From the NCBI RefSeq assembly GCF_017742245.1, contig NZ_JAGHKO010000001.1, forward strand, positions 2,447,061-2,511,060: a DNA stretch of 64,000 nucleotides. The letters are read 5' to 3'. The stretch comes from Niastella soli. GTDB lineage: Bacteria; Bacteroidota; Bacteroidia; Chitinophagales; Chitinophagaceae. Positions within the stretch are counted from its first letter, which is position 1, and each line of letters opens with the position of its first letter. Under the pieces are notes generated by a model. It made no database searches. It was not told the DNA's origin and was given only the letters and a program-made list of their open reading frames with translations. Both the position numbers and the translations under genes were made by a program. Shown here one piece after another: positions 25,454 through 34,855 of the stretch.

Positions 25454-26692
25454 ATGAATTACTACACGTTACTGGATGAGATAAAGCAATACGTAATTTC
25501 CTTTTTCCATACCCATGCAAATGATAAATTAATTTATCATAACCTGGCGCACACCGAAAACGTAGTGAATGCAGCTATTGAGATTGCCAACCACTACCGC
25601 CTCAGCGACCTGGATTATTTTGTAGTGGTAACGGCCGCCTGGTTTCACGACATTGGATATTATACCGATCCCGCCCGCCACGAAGAAAAAGGCGCCGAAG
25701 AAGCAGCGGCCTTTTTGAAAAGACAGCGGATCATAGATGAGACCACTATTCAAACCGTAGGCAATTGTATAAGAGCTACCAAACTGCCACAAAGCCCCTC
25801 CACCTTACTGGAGAAAATTGTGGCCGATGCCGATCTGTTCCATTTAGGAACGTCCCGGTTTACGGAGACCAATAAAGCAATGCGTAAAGAGTTCATCGCA
25901 TTACATAATATTGATATCAGCAAGGAGGAATGGCGTATTAAGACCATCCGCCTGCTTGAAAGCCATCACTATCATACTGACTATTGTCAGCTGCTGCTGA
26001 ATGATACCAAGGCGAAACACCTGGAAAAGCTAAGGGAGAAGGTAGCTGAGAAAAACCCGGAAATAAAAAATACTATTCAGCCCATACAGGCACCGGTAGT
26101 TAAATCAAAAATAAAACCCCTCATCCCTGAGGAAGATGGGTTAGATAAGTCAAAACGTAAGAACCGTCCTGAGCGGGGTATAGAGACCATGTTTCGCATA
26201 ACATCGGGCAACCACCAGCGGCTAAGCGATATGGCTGACAGCAAGGCACATATTATGATCTCGGTGAATTCGATCATTATTTCGGTACTGCTTAGTGTAT
26301 TATTGAAGAACCTGGAACAATTTCCCCAATACACGGTACCCGCCATGCTGCTGTTGGCCGTTAGCCTGGTCACTATTGTGTTTGCCATACTGGCTACACG
26401 GCCCAATATTCCCCGGGGCACCTTTACACAAACCGATATTAACGAAAAACAGGTAAACCTGCTCTTTTTCGGTAACTTCTTTAAAATGAGCATGGAGGAT
26501 TATACCGCGGGGATGTTGCAGATGATGGACGACCGTGACTTTTTATACCGCAGCCTTATCAAGGACGTATATTCGCAAGGCGTGGTGCTGGGAACAAAAT
26601 ACCAGCGTTTACGCATCTCCTATAATGTGTTCATGTACGGGTTGATCGTATCCGTGATCGCTTTTTCCATTGCCGCCATAGTAACTACTTGA
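25454..26692 (+). CDS. HD-domain hydrolase fused to a Pycsar-effector-type (PycTM) membrane domain
   Basis: A 412-residue two-part protein. Residues about 1-200 are an HD metal-dependent phosphohydrolase: metal-site His33 in HNLAHTENV, His65-Asp66 in AAWFHDIGYY, and a later Asp in VADADLFHLGTSRF. After a linker of about 50 charged residues, residues about 240-412 match the membrane domain known as the Pycsar effector PycTM: FRITSGNHQRLSDMADSKAH, ISVNSIIISVLLSVLL, NLLFFGNFFKMSMEDY, and a final helix, three to four helices in all. Pycsar effectors respond to cyclic pyrimidine nucleotides, but no cyclase gene adjoins. It is 13 bases upstream of ppk1, suggesting a nucleotide or polyphosphate signalling role instead. 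Confidence 0.85.
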   Translation: MNYYTLLDEIKQYVISFFHTHANDKLIYHNLAHTENVVNAAIEIANHYRLSDLDYFVVVTAAWFHDIGYYTDPARHEEKGAEEAAAFLKRQRIIDETTIQTVGNCIRATKLPQSPSTLLEKIVADADLFHLGTSRFTETNKAMRKEFIALHNIDISKEEWRIKTIRLLESHHYHTDYCQLLLNDTKAKHLEKLREKVAEKNPEIKNTIQPIQAPVVKSKIKPLIPEEDGLDKSKRKNRPERGIETMFRITSGNHQRLSDMADSKAHIMISVNSIIISVLLSVLLKNLEQFPQYTVPAMLLLAVSLVTIVFAILATRPNIPRGTFTQTDINEKQVNLLFFGNFFKMSMEDYTAGMLQMMDDRDFLYRSLIKDVYSQGVVLGTKYQRLRISYNVFMYGLIVSVIAFSIAAIVTT

Positions 26693-26705
26693 AACTGGTA
26701 ACAGC

Positions 26706-28763
26706 ATGCAATCAGAATTTTTCGATAGAGACCTAAGCTGGCTCGCATTTAATGGAAGAGTGCTGGAAGAAGCAGGAAACGAAAGCGTTCCTTTGCTGGA
26801 GCGCATTAAGTTTTTATCTATCTATTCTTCCAACCTCGACGAGTTTTACCGGGTACGCATGCCTGCTGTGCTGGCCCTGGAAAAACTACATGCAAAAGGC
26901 GATGATGAAATAGCCGAACACGCCAAAAGAGACGTGCTGTTGCAGATAATAGAAATAATCAATCAGCAGCAGGAGCGGTTCGGGACTATTTTTACTACCG
27001 AAATATTACCCCTGCTAAAGGAGAAGGGCATTCATTTATTATATAATGAGCCCGTCCCCGCGGCCATAAAAGAGGAGGTGTCGGATTATTTCTATACCCA
27101 GGTAATGGCCTTTCTTCAACCCGTGTACCTTTCCATATCGGGCATAAAGTTCTTTCCTGAGAATAATAAGATCTACCTGCTGATAGTGATAGAAGGCGAA
27201 GCAGGATTTGATGAACTGGTGATCATCAACATTCCATCAGATAACCTGCCGCGGTTCTACTCCGTAAAAAGAGATAATGAACAGTTTGTTGTTTTTCTTG
27301 ATGATATTATAAAAGATAATCTTTCTGCCATTTTCAAACATACCGTTATTAAAGGGTGTTATAGTTTCAAAATAACCCGCGATGCCGAGCTGGAAGTGGA
27401 AGATGATTACGCTGGCGATATTGCCCGCAAAATCGAAGAACAGCTAACCAAACGCGATTTTGGGTTAGCTACCCGTTTGCTTCATGAGCCCGGTATTCAA
27501 CATGAACATCTGCGTTTATTAACGATGGCCCTGAAACTTCAACATGCCATGATTGTACAGGGCGGCCATTATCACAACCTGAAGGACCTGGGTTCCTTTC
27601 CCGCAAAAGATGCATCGATGAGTTATGAACGATGGCCTGCCATTGCCGTAAAGATGGGAGATGGCACCCTGTCGTTATTTGAAGAAATAGAGAAGAAAGA
27701 CCTCATGTTGCATCCGCCATACCAGTCGTACGACATGGTATTACGGTTTTTTAATGAAGCAGCAGTTGATCCTGCAGTAACAGAAATATATGTAACGCTG
27801 TATCGTATTGCCAGTGATAGCCGCATTGGTAATGCGTTGGTAAGCGCGGCCCGAAACGGGAAGAAAGTATCGGTACTGGTAGAGCTAAAAGCCCGTTTCG
27901 ATGAAGCCAATAACATTCGCTGGGCAAAAAGGATGAAAGAAGCGGGGGTGAAAATTATTTACAGTGCCCCTTCGCTGAAGGTACATGCTAAAATAGCTCT
28001 GGTAAAACGGAAAAAAGAAAACCGCATTTCATATGTAGGCTTGCTGGCAACGGGCAATATGAACGAAAGCACCGCCCGCTTTTATACCGATCATATCCTT
28101 TTCACTGCCCATCCGGAGATCCTGCGTGAAATGGAATTGTTGTTCATCTTCCTGGGGCACCGGAAAAAAGCCGGTAATCCCGGCCTTATTACGTTTAACC
28201 AGATCCTGGTAGCGCAATTCAACCTGCAGCAGCGGTTCCTGCAAATGATTGACCGGGAAATTGAAAATGCCCGTCAGGGAAAAGAAGCAGCCATCATCAT
28301 CAAGATGAACAACCTGGAAGAAAAAGTTTTAATAAAGAAGCTGTATGAGGCTTCACAGGCTGGGGTGAAGGTCCGCATGATCGTGCGAAGCATTTGTTGT
28401 TTAAAACCCGGGGTGTCTGATCTAAGTGAGCATATTACGGTAACCCGGATTGTTGACAGGTACCTGGAACATGGAAGGATATTTGTTTTTCACAACAACG
28501 GCATACCCGAATTATACATGGGCTCATCAGACTGGATGAACCGGAATATCTACCGCCGCATTGAAGTTTGTTTTCCGGTGTATGATGAAGCCATTAAAAA
28601 ACAGGTGTTAACCCTGTTACAGCTGCAATTGCAGGATAATGGGCAGGCTGTACAAATTGACCAGCTGCTGAACAATGTTCCAATGCCCAAAGAAACGGAA
28701 TTAGTGTACTCGCAACAGGCGATCTATAATTATCTGTCTGGCCTCGCTTCACCGAAGCTTTAG
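26706..28763 (+). CDS. ppk1: polyphosphate kinase 1
   Basis: Makes inorganic polyphosphate reversibly from ATP. 685 residues, the usual length. It opens with the PPK N domain (FFDRDLSWLAFNGRVLEEA, YSSNLDEFYRVRMPA). The active-site phospho-histidine is His427 in LKVHAKIALVKRK, followed by YVGLLATGNMNESTARFYTDH, and the second catalytic region EHGRIFVFHNNG with MGSSDWMNRN lies near residue 600. Its last five codons and stop fall inside a dispersed palindromic repeat (28741-28800), so the C-terminus has probably been altered by repeat insertion. The upstream HD-PycTM gene is 13 bases away. Confidence 0.97.
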   Translation: MQSEFFDRDLSWLAFNGRVLEEAGNESVPLLERIKFLSIYSSNLDEFYRVRMPAVLALEKLHAKGDDEIAEHAKRDVLLQIIEIINQQQERFGTIFTTEILPLLKEKGIHLLYNEPVPAAIKEEVSDYFYTQVMAFLQPVYLSISGIKFFPENNKIYLLIVIEGEAGFDELVIINIPSDNLPRFYSVKRDNEQFVVFLDDIIKDNLSAIFKHTVIKGCYSFKITRDAELEVEDDYAGDIARKIEEQLTKRDFGLATRLLHEPGIQHEHLRLLTMALKLQHAMIVQGGHYHNLKDLGSFPAKDASMSYERWPAIAVKMGDGTLSLFEEIEKKDLMLHPPYQSYDMVLRFFNEAAVDPAVTEIYVTLYRIASDSRIGNALVSAARNGKKVSVLVELKARFDEANNIRWAKRMKEAGVKIIYSAPSLKVHAKIALVKRKKENRISYVGLLATGNMNESTARFYTDHILFTAHPEILREMELLFIFLGHRKKAGNPGLITFNQILVAQFNLQQRFLQMIDREIENARQGKEAAIIIKMNNLEEKVLIKKLYEASQAGVKVRMIVRSICCLKPGVSDLSEHITVTRIVDRYLEHGRIFVFHNNGIPELYMGSSDWMNRNIYRRIEVCFPVYDEAIKKQVLTLLQLQLQDNGQAVQIDQLLNNVPMPKETELVYSQQAIYNYLSGLASPKL

Positions 28764-28800
28764 CGAAGGCGAGCCTCGCTTCGCCGCTGAAGCGGTGGCG
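28741..28800. repeat. dispersed palindromic repeat overlapping the end of ppk1
   Basis: A GC-rich block with interlocking inverted copies of CTTCGCT/AGCGAAG and GCCTCGCTTC, centred on AAGCTT, then CCGCTGAAGCGG. It supplies the TAG stop of ppk1 (28761-28763) and ends before the next gene. It looks like an inserted REP-like element. Confidence 0.65.
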
Positions 28801-28835
28801 CAAGGCGCAAATGGCAGACTTAAATAAAACTGTTT

Positions 28836-29702
28836 ATGCAAACTAAAAAGATAATACCGGCTGTGTTGATGATGGCAGGTTTTGTTACATTGTCAACTGC
28901 CTGCTCACAAAAACGGAAATTTGACGGTCCAAAAGGGTATAATATCAATACGCCGCAGAAGATTGTGATGCCTACCAGTTTGCAGGAGATCTCTGGTATT
29001 GCTTTTTATAAGGGAAACCCCGATACCGTATATGCAGAACAGGATGAAGATGGAAAAGTGTTTTACCTGAAACCGGGCGATCATCATGCCACGGTTTTCA
29101 AATTTGGCAAACATGGCGATTATGAAGATATAGCCATCTCCAATGGTTTTGTTATCATGTTACGCAGCAATGGCCTGCTGTTCACCTTCCCCTTTACTGA
29201 TCTTCATCAGGAAGAATCGGCAAGCGTGGTGGAATGGAAAGACCTGTTGCCAAAAGGAGAATATGAAGCCATGTATGCCGATGAAGCGAGCAGGTTGATA
29301 TATATACTGTGCAAGAACTGTCCGGATGAAAATGATAAGAAAATTGCAAAAGGATATATCTTGCAGCTTAATACCGAAGGACAGGTCAGCCAGCAAGGTA
29401 ACTTCACTGTAGATGTAAAAGATATTGATAAGGTCCTCGGTGGCAAAAAAATAGAATTCCGACCATCCGCCCTGGCACAGAACCCCCGTACCAAAGAATG
29501 GTACATTGTTGCGTCCATTGGAAAAATATTAGTGGTTACAGATAGTAACTGGAAAGTAACTGCCGTGTACAAATTAAATCCAGCCCTGTACATTCAACCC
29601 GAAGGGATAGCATTCGATAAAAACAGCAATCTGTATATATCCAATGAAGGCGGAGATCTGCATTCCGGAAATATTTTAAAAACTGTTTGGACTGGAAAAT
29701 AA
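28836..29702 (+). CDS. SdiA-regulated-domain lipoprotein (beta-propeller)
   Basis: A 288-residue protein with a lipoprotein signal (FVTLSTAC, Cys at about residue 23). The mature part matches the SdiA-regulated/phytase-like propeller pattern: LQEISGIAFYKGNPDTVYAEQDEDGKVFYL, GDYEDIAI, EAMYADEASRLIYILCK, FRPSALAQNPRTKEWYIVAS, and YIQPEGIAFDKNSNLYISNEGG. The family is extracytoplasmic and of unknown substrate. It sits between ppk1 and the kinase-like beta-barrel gene, with only 13 bases to the latter, so it is part of the polyphosphate operon. Confidence 0.85.
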   Translation: MQTKKIIPAVLMMAGFVTLSTACSQKRKFDGPKGYNINTPQKIVMPTSLQEISGIAFYKGNPDTVYAEQDEDGKVFYLKPGDHHATVFKFGKHGDYEDIAISNGFVIMLRSNGLLFTFPFTDLHQEESASVVEWKDLLPKGEYEAMYADEASRLIYILCKNCPDENDKKIAKGYILQLNTEGQVSQQGNFTVDVKDIDKVLGGKKIEFRPSALAQNPRTKEWYIVASIGKILVVTDSNWKVTAVYKLNPALYIQPEGIAFDKNSNLYISNEGGDLHSGNILKTVWTGK

Positions 29703-29715
29703 ACCTGGTTAGCCT

Positions 29716-32250
29716 ATGTCAAGAAGATTTTTACACTTCGCATTGATTGTTTTAACTGCGCAGATTGCAAACGCACAAACAGATAGTACTGTTATAAAAG
29801 CACATCCTTCGTACGATAGTGTTACCAGAATGCATCGACGGTTATTTGGTGAAAATTTCCGCAAGGAATGGGCGACGCCGGTAAAACTACCGGTGATCAA
29901 ACTGTCGGAAAGAGGGCTGATACCGCTCCAACGTGGAGGCGGCCATCAAACCCATTCCTTACGCCTGAAAGATGCCAGCGGCAAAGAATGGGTGTTGCGT
30001 AGTATTGAAAAATTTCCGGAGATCTTATTGCCCGAAGCAATTCGCGAAACATTCGCGGCCGACTGGGTGCGCGACGCCATGAGTGCCCAGCATCCGTATG
30101 CACCCTTAATAGTTCCTGAGTTATCACAGGTAACGAATATACCATATGCCAGTCCCATTATAGGTTACGTGGCGCCCGATAAAAACCTGGGCGAGTATGA
30201 AAAAGAGTTTGCCAATACTATGTGCCTGCTGGAAGAAAGAGAGCCCTATGGCAACTCAGACAATACCCTCAAAATGCTGCAACGCCTCAACGAAGACAAC
30301 GATAATACAGTTGATACCATTGAATTCTTCAAGGCCCGCCTGCTCGACCTGTTCCTGGGCGACTGGGACCGCCATGAAGACCAATGGCGTTGGGTGGATG
30401 AACAGAAAGGAGAGGGAAGAAAATACAGGGCCATACCCCGCGACCGCGACCAGGCACTATACCGGAATGAGGGCTTTATCCCTTCGCTGGCATCCCGCAA
30501 ATGGATCGCTCCCTTCCTGTGGGGATTTAAGCCTGATATCAAAAGAGGAAACTTCTTTTTCTTCAGTAGCCGCAAACTCAACTCCCGTATTTTAATACAG
30601 CTCGACCATGATCGCTGGATGCAATTGACCCATCAATTTCTGGCATTGCTCACTGATGATGTACTGGAAAAAGCATTGGCCCACCTGCCACAGGAGGTAT
30701 ATGTAATGCGGCATGACGAACTGTTGCAGAAAATGAAAACACGCCGCGCCAACATGCCAAAGGCAATCGAAGATTATTATTATTTTTTGAGCCGCGTGGT
30801 TGATATCCAGGTGTCTGATAAAAACGAGCTGGTTACCGTAACCAATGGGCCCAATAAAGGCATGTTGGTAGAGATCTATAAACTGTCGAAAAAAGGGAAG
30901 ACCGGCGAACAATTGTTTTCCCGGAACTTCATTCCGTCTGAAACCAAAGAACTGCGGTTTTATATAGGCAATGGGGATGATAGCGTGTTGCTTAACACCA
31001 CCAATAAAAAAATAAGAATGCGGTTGATTGGTGGAGATGGTGCCAAGGTTTTTCACGTGCAGGAAGCTGGTAAAAAAGTGTGTGTATATGAAAAGGAAAC
31101 CGGCTCTACCTTCACTGGGGAAACAGGCCGTTTGAGAACACATTTGTCAAACGACACCGCCAACACTGCTTTTATTGCCACCAACAACTACCGAATTGTA
31201 AAACCACTTTTAGCAGCGGGCTTCAACCTCGATGATGGATTATTACTGGGAGCTGGATTACAGATAATGCTGCCTGGTTTTAGAAAACTTCCTTTTGGAA
31301 GTGTACAATCGTTTACGATAGCCCACTCTTTTTCAACTAAGGCTTTCCGTTTCAGGTACAGGGGCGAATGGTTTAAAGCTGTTGGAAAAACAGACCTAAC
31401 GTTGCAGGCTACCATATTTGCACCCAATAATACCCGCAACTTTTTTGGCCGGGGCAATGAAACGGAATTTATAAAAGAAGGGGATTATAAAAGATATTAT
31501 CGTACCCGGTATAATTTGTACGAGTTGAACCCGGCGCTGCGCTGGCGCCTGAGCCGGTTTACAACCCTCAGTGCCGGTCCGTCCGTGCAGTTTTATCATT
31601 CAGACAGCAGCGACAACAACGAGCGGTTTATTAATAAAACTGCCCAGATCAATTCATACGATAGTAATACCATCCACCAGGATAAAGCACATGCTGGTGT
31701 AGTGCTTAACCTGATCCGTGATAAACGTGATAACATTATTTTACCCACAAGGGGGCATTATATTAATTTTTTGGCGCAGGCATATAGTGGGTTGAATAGC
31801 GAATCCAAATCATATGTAATGCTTACCCCCGAAATAGGGTTGTATAAAAACCTGAGCAGAAAAGGGATGGTGGTCATTTCCGAACGGCTAGGCGGTGCTG
31901 TTACTTTCGGTAAATCAGCTTTTTATCAATCAGCTTTTTTAGGTGGGCATGATAATCTGCTGGGTTTCCGCCAGTATCGTTTTGCCGGGGAACAAATGTT
32001 GTACAACAATCTTGAGTTTCGTATAAAGCTGGCTAACTTTGCCAGTTACATCTTACCTGGGCAGTTTGGCATGACCGGCTTCTACGATGTAGGCCGGGTT
32101 TGGGTGAAAGATGAATCGTCAAACGTATGGCACCAGGGAGTTGGGGGAGGATTATACTTCGCGCCTGCTCAAATGGCAGTTTTTCAGGTTCAGGTTGGTT
32201 ATTCTAACGAAGGCTGGTATCCCTATATAAGAATGGGTTTCAGATTCTAA
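29716..32250 (+). CDS. kinase-like domain fused to an outer-membrane Omp85-type beta-barrel
   Basis: An 844-residue protein with a signal peptide (ends near IANA-Q). Residues about 60-260 look like an atypical kinase fold: LQRGGGHQTHSLRLKDASGK as a glycine-rich loop, VLRSIEK (Lys99) as a possible ATP lysine, catalytic-loop-like GDWDRHEDQW with Asp218-Arg219-His220, and metal-loop-like IPRDRDQAL (residues 240-247). DRH is the motif shape seen in FAM20C/HipA/PI3K-like kinases. Residues about 500-844 form a beta-barrel of the BamA/TamA surface-antigen type (LGGHDNLLGFRQYRFAGEQ, LEFRIKLANF, GFYDVGRVW) ending in the C-terminal Phe (GFRF). Family known as a BamA-type barrel protein; the kinase reading is my inference. 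Confidence 0.8.
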   Translation: MSRRFLHFALIVLTAQIANAQTDSTVIKAHPSYDSVTRMHRRLFGENFRKEWATPVKLPVIKLSERGLIPLQRGGGHQTHSLRLKDASGKEWVLRSIEKFPEILLPEAIRETFAADWVRDAMSAQHPYAPLIVPELSQVTNIPYASPIIGYVAPDKNLGEYEKEFANTMCLLEEREPYGNSDNTLKMLQRLNEDNDNTVDTIEFFKARLLDLFLGDWDRHEDQWRWVDEQKGEGRKYRAIPRDRDQALYRNEGFIPSLASRKWIAPFLWGFKPDIKRGNFFFFSSRKLNSRILIQLDHDRWMQLTHQFLALLTDDVLEKALAHLPQEVYVMRHDELLQKMKTRRANMPKAIEDYYYFLSRVVDIQVSDKNELVTVTNGPNKGMLVEIYKLSKKGKTGEQLFSRNFIPSETKELRFYIGNGDDSVLLNTTNKKIRMRLIGGDGAKVFHVQEAGKKVCVYEKETGSTFTGETGRLRTHLSNDTANTAFIATNNYRIVKPLLAAGFNLDDGLLLGAGLQIMLPGFRKLPFGSVQSFTIAHSFSTKAFRFRYRGEWFKAVGKTDLTLQATIFAPNNTRNFFGRGNETEFIKEGDYKRYYRTRYNLYELNPALRWRLSRFTTLSAGPSVQFYHSDSSDNNERFINKTAQINSYDSNTIHQDKAHAGVVLNLIRDKRDNIILPTRGHYINFLAQAYSGLNSESKSYVMLTPEIGLYKNLSRKGMVVISERLGGAVTFGKSAFYQSAFLGGHDNLLGFRQYRFAGEQMLYNNLEFRIKLANFASYILPGQFGMTGFYDVGRVWVKDESSNVWHQGVGGGLYFAPAQMAVFQVQVGYSNEGWYPYIRMGFRF

Positions 32251-32413
32251 AGGCGCCATTCACCTGATATTATTGCCGGATTTACCGATTAAACAGGTGA
32301 CAAACGGACTGAATTTCAGTTATGGCATCCTATTGGAGTATTGTTGGGGATAGGCTCGCCTCAACCACTGCTTACCATGGCTGTTAAAATAAGCGGTGCG
32401 CCTATAGCAATAA

Positions 32414-34795
32414 ATGGCTTTGTGTATGCAAACGATGACGATCAATATTAACGAGAAATTTACGCTGACGAATTTTGACACGGCTTTTTCCTTACGCCCA
32501 TTCATCAACTTTTTAAAAAAGAGCCTTAAACACGACTCCTCTTTAAAAGATAAATTAACTGCGTTCCTGCTGGAGAAGCTGGAACAATTCCCTGAGCTGG
32601 AAGGTGATGTGCCGGTAGATAACCTGGATAAATACCGCGATGTGCTGGAACTGATATTTGTGAGCATGTCGAATGTTACCGAAGATGAGACCCATTTGCC
32701 CTGGGCGCTGGGTATGCCTTTGCGACCGCACTTTGTATATGGCACCGATGCGTTTTACAAACTGATGGTTGATACAAAGAACAGCAAACTTAGAAAAGCA
32801 GTTGTGCAGGGTGATGAGAATATGATGCGCCAGCGGAACCTGCGAATAGCCTATACTTTTATTCTGGAACGTATTTACAATTTCGCTCCCTTCCATAAGA
32901 ACGAGATCATACACACGTTTGTAGATGAAGCGACCGGCTTACTGCGACATTTAAAAATAAACATCGATACCCGCTTTATTGAGGTTATTCCTATTGGCGA
33001 GATCCCCGAACTGAGCGCTATTACCGCTACCGGTCACATAGATGAAGACCATGGATTTGAAAAACTCGAAAGGGTGCTGCCGTTGGAACTGTTTAAATTC
33101 AGGGGCATGTCGGTAGTGACCATTACTGATGAAACGGCGAAGTATGCGGTAGAGACCATAAAGAATTCGATCGTAGACCTTCACCGGAAGGAAGAAGATG
33201 CCTGTCACCATGATGTAACCAAGTCACTTAAAACCCTGGTGCAAAACGATGCCATTGATTTTAACGTGACCCCATTATTTCGCATTAATGAAAAGCTGGT
33301 ACTGCCTCATATGCAGGAGCTGCGAAGTGTGATGATGGGCGATAATGAAGAATGCGCAAGTGGTGCTGCCCGCAGCGCTTACCAGGCATTTGCAGAAGAT
33401 TATATGCGTAACCCACGGCCGTTAATTTATAAAACCATTTCTACTAAAGAAGCAAAACTTTACCCATTTTTATCAGCCTGTACCAGAACCGGGATACAGT
33501 CGTTCATCGTATTACCACTTTATTACAATAACAACCTGGCCGGCATGCTGGAGATCTATACCAGGAAGCCAGGCATCCTCGATGAAAAAGTGCTGGCCCT
33601 GTTAGAGCCCGCCTATCCGGTACTGGCGCAACTGGTACAACTCTCCATTGATGATTTTGATTCATCCATCGACGGTGTTATCCGGGAAAAATTCACCTCC
33701 TTACAACCAGCTGTGCAATGGAAGTTTAATGAAGCAGCCTGGCATTATCTGCAGGAAGTAGAGTATAATGGAAAAGGAAAAATAGAAACAGTAGGGTTCG
33801 AAAGTGTGTATCCATTATATGGCGCTGTAGACATTCGGAACTCAACCGTTGAGCGCAACAGGGCCCAGTTAAGCGATCTGCAACATCAGTTCGCTATTCT
33901 GCTTGAAACATTGCAGGCCGTTAAAAAACATTACAACCTGGCGTTGACCGATGAAATGATCTATAAGTGTCGTAAATGGAAGAACACGCTGGATGATTCA
34001 TTAACCCCGCACAGTGAAGTAAAACTCACCGACTTTCTGGAAAAAGAAGCGGTTTCATTTTTAAAGCATTTCAAAATAACCCATCCGGGTTCAGCCAGTA
34101 TAGTAGAAAAGTATTTTGCCGCCATTGAAGAAATGAATGGCAGTGCCTGGACTAACAGACGGCAACTGGAAGAATCAATGCAGACGGTAAATACCGCTGT
34201 TAACAATTACCTGGACCTGATGAAGGACGAATTGCAGCAATCGTACCCCTGCTATTTCGAACGCTTCAGGACCGATGGGGTAGAATATGATATTTACATT
34301 GGGCAATCCATTGCGCCGCAGAAACCGTTCGATATATTGTATTTAAAGAATTTGCGTTTGTGGCAAATTTCATCCATGGCAGCCATAGCAAAGATCACGC
34401 ATGACCTGCTGCCCAGGTTGTCGAAACCATTGGAAACCACTCAGCTCATTTTTATCCATAGCAATACCATAGACATTAGTTTTCGTAACGATGAACGGCG
34501 ATTCGATGCCGAAGGCGGCTATAATATCCGCTACCAGGTGATCAAAAAGCGGATCGACAAAGTGCATGTGGCCGATACCAATGAGCGATTGACCCAACCC
34601 GGGAAAATTGCCCTGGTGTATTTCAACCGCCGCGATGCAGATGAATACATTTCACACATTCAATACCTTCAGGAACAGGGCATTTTGTTGAACGACCTCG
34701 AGTTTCTTGATCTGGAAGAACTGCAAGGAGTAGCCGGATTAAGAGCGTTACGGGTTGGTATTAACCTCGAATACGATCACGCTGAAGTTTCTTAA
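32414..34795 (+). CDS. large cytoplasmic GAF-domain protein
   Basis: A 793-residue soluble protein with no signal peptide. A GAF-like segment spans about residues 310-410 (PLIYKTISTKEAKLYPFLSACTRTGIQSFIVLPLYYNNNLAGMLEIYTRK). Near residue 470 it reads LYGAVDIRNSTVERNRA, similar to the first metal motif of class III nucleotidyl cyclases (Asp473), but the following 150 residues are helical and the later cyclase motifs are not visible. The C-terminal part (KITHDLLPRLSKPLETTQLI) has no assignment. Starts at 32426 or 32435 are also possible. It is 163 bases after the barrel gene, probably in the same operon. GAF proteins bind cyclic nucleotides or other small ligands. Confidence 0.8.
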   Translation: MALCMQTMTININEKFTLTNFDTAFSLRPFINFLKKSLKHDSSLKDKLTAFLLEKLEQFPELEGDVPVDNLDKYRDVLELIFVSMSNVTEDETHLPWALGMPLRPHFVYGTDAFYKLMVDTKNSKLRKAVVQGDENMMRQRNLRIAYTFILERIYNFAPFHKNEIIHTFVDEATGLLRHLKINIDTRFIEVIPIGEIPELSAITATGHIDEDHGFEKLERVLPLELFKFRGMSVVTITDETAKYAVETIKNSIVDLHRKEEDACHHDVTKSLKTLVQNDAIDFNVTPLFRINEKLVLPHMQELRSVMMGDNEECASGAARSAYQAFAEDYMRNPRPLIYKTISTKEAKLYPFLSACTRTGIQSFIVLPLYYNNNLAGMLEIYTRKPGILDEKVLALLEPAYPVLAQLVQLSIDDFDSSIDGVIREKFTSLQPAVQWKFNEAAWHYLQEVEYNGKGKIETVGFESVYPLYGAVDIRNSTVERNRAQLSDLQHQFAILLETLQAVKKHYNLALTDEMIYKCRKWKNTLDDSLTPHSEVKLTDFLEKEAVSFLKHFKITHPGSASIVEKYFAAIEEMNGSAWTNRRQLEESMQTVNTAVNNYLDLMKDELQQSYPCYFERFRTDGVEYDIYIGQSIAPQKPFDILYLKNLRLWQISSMAAIAKITHDLLPRLSKPLETTQLIFIHSNTIDISFRNDERRFDAEGGYNIRYQVIKKRIDKVHVADTNERLTQPGKIALVYFNRRDADEYISHIQYLQEQGILLNDLEFLDLEELQGVAGLRALRVGINLEYDHAEVS

Positions 34796-34855
34796 AGCAC
34801 CGCCATTTCAAGCTTACTATGAATTGCCATAAAAACGCAGTAAATTAGGCTCATT

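Noticed and set aside
25454-26692. Pycsar anti-phage system
   Set aside because: Only the effector-type membrane domain is present, fused to an HD domain; no uridylate or cytidylate cyclase gene is adjacent, and the context is ppk1.
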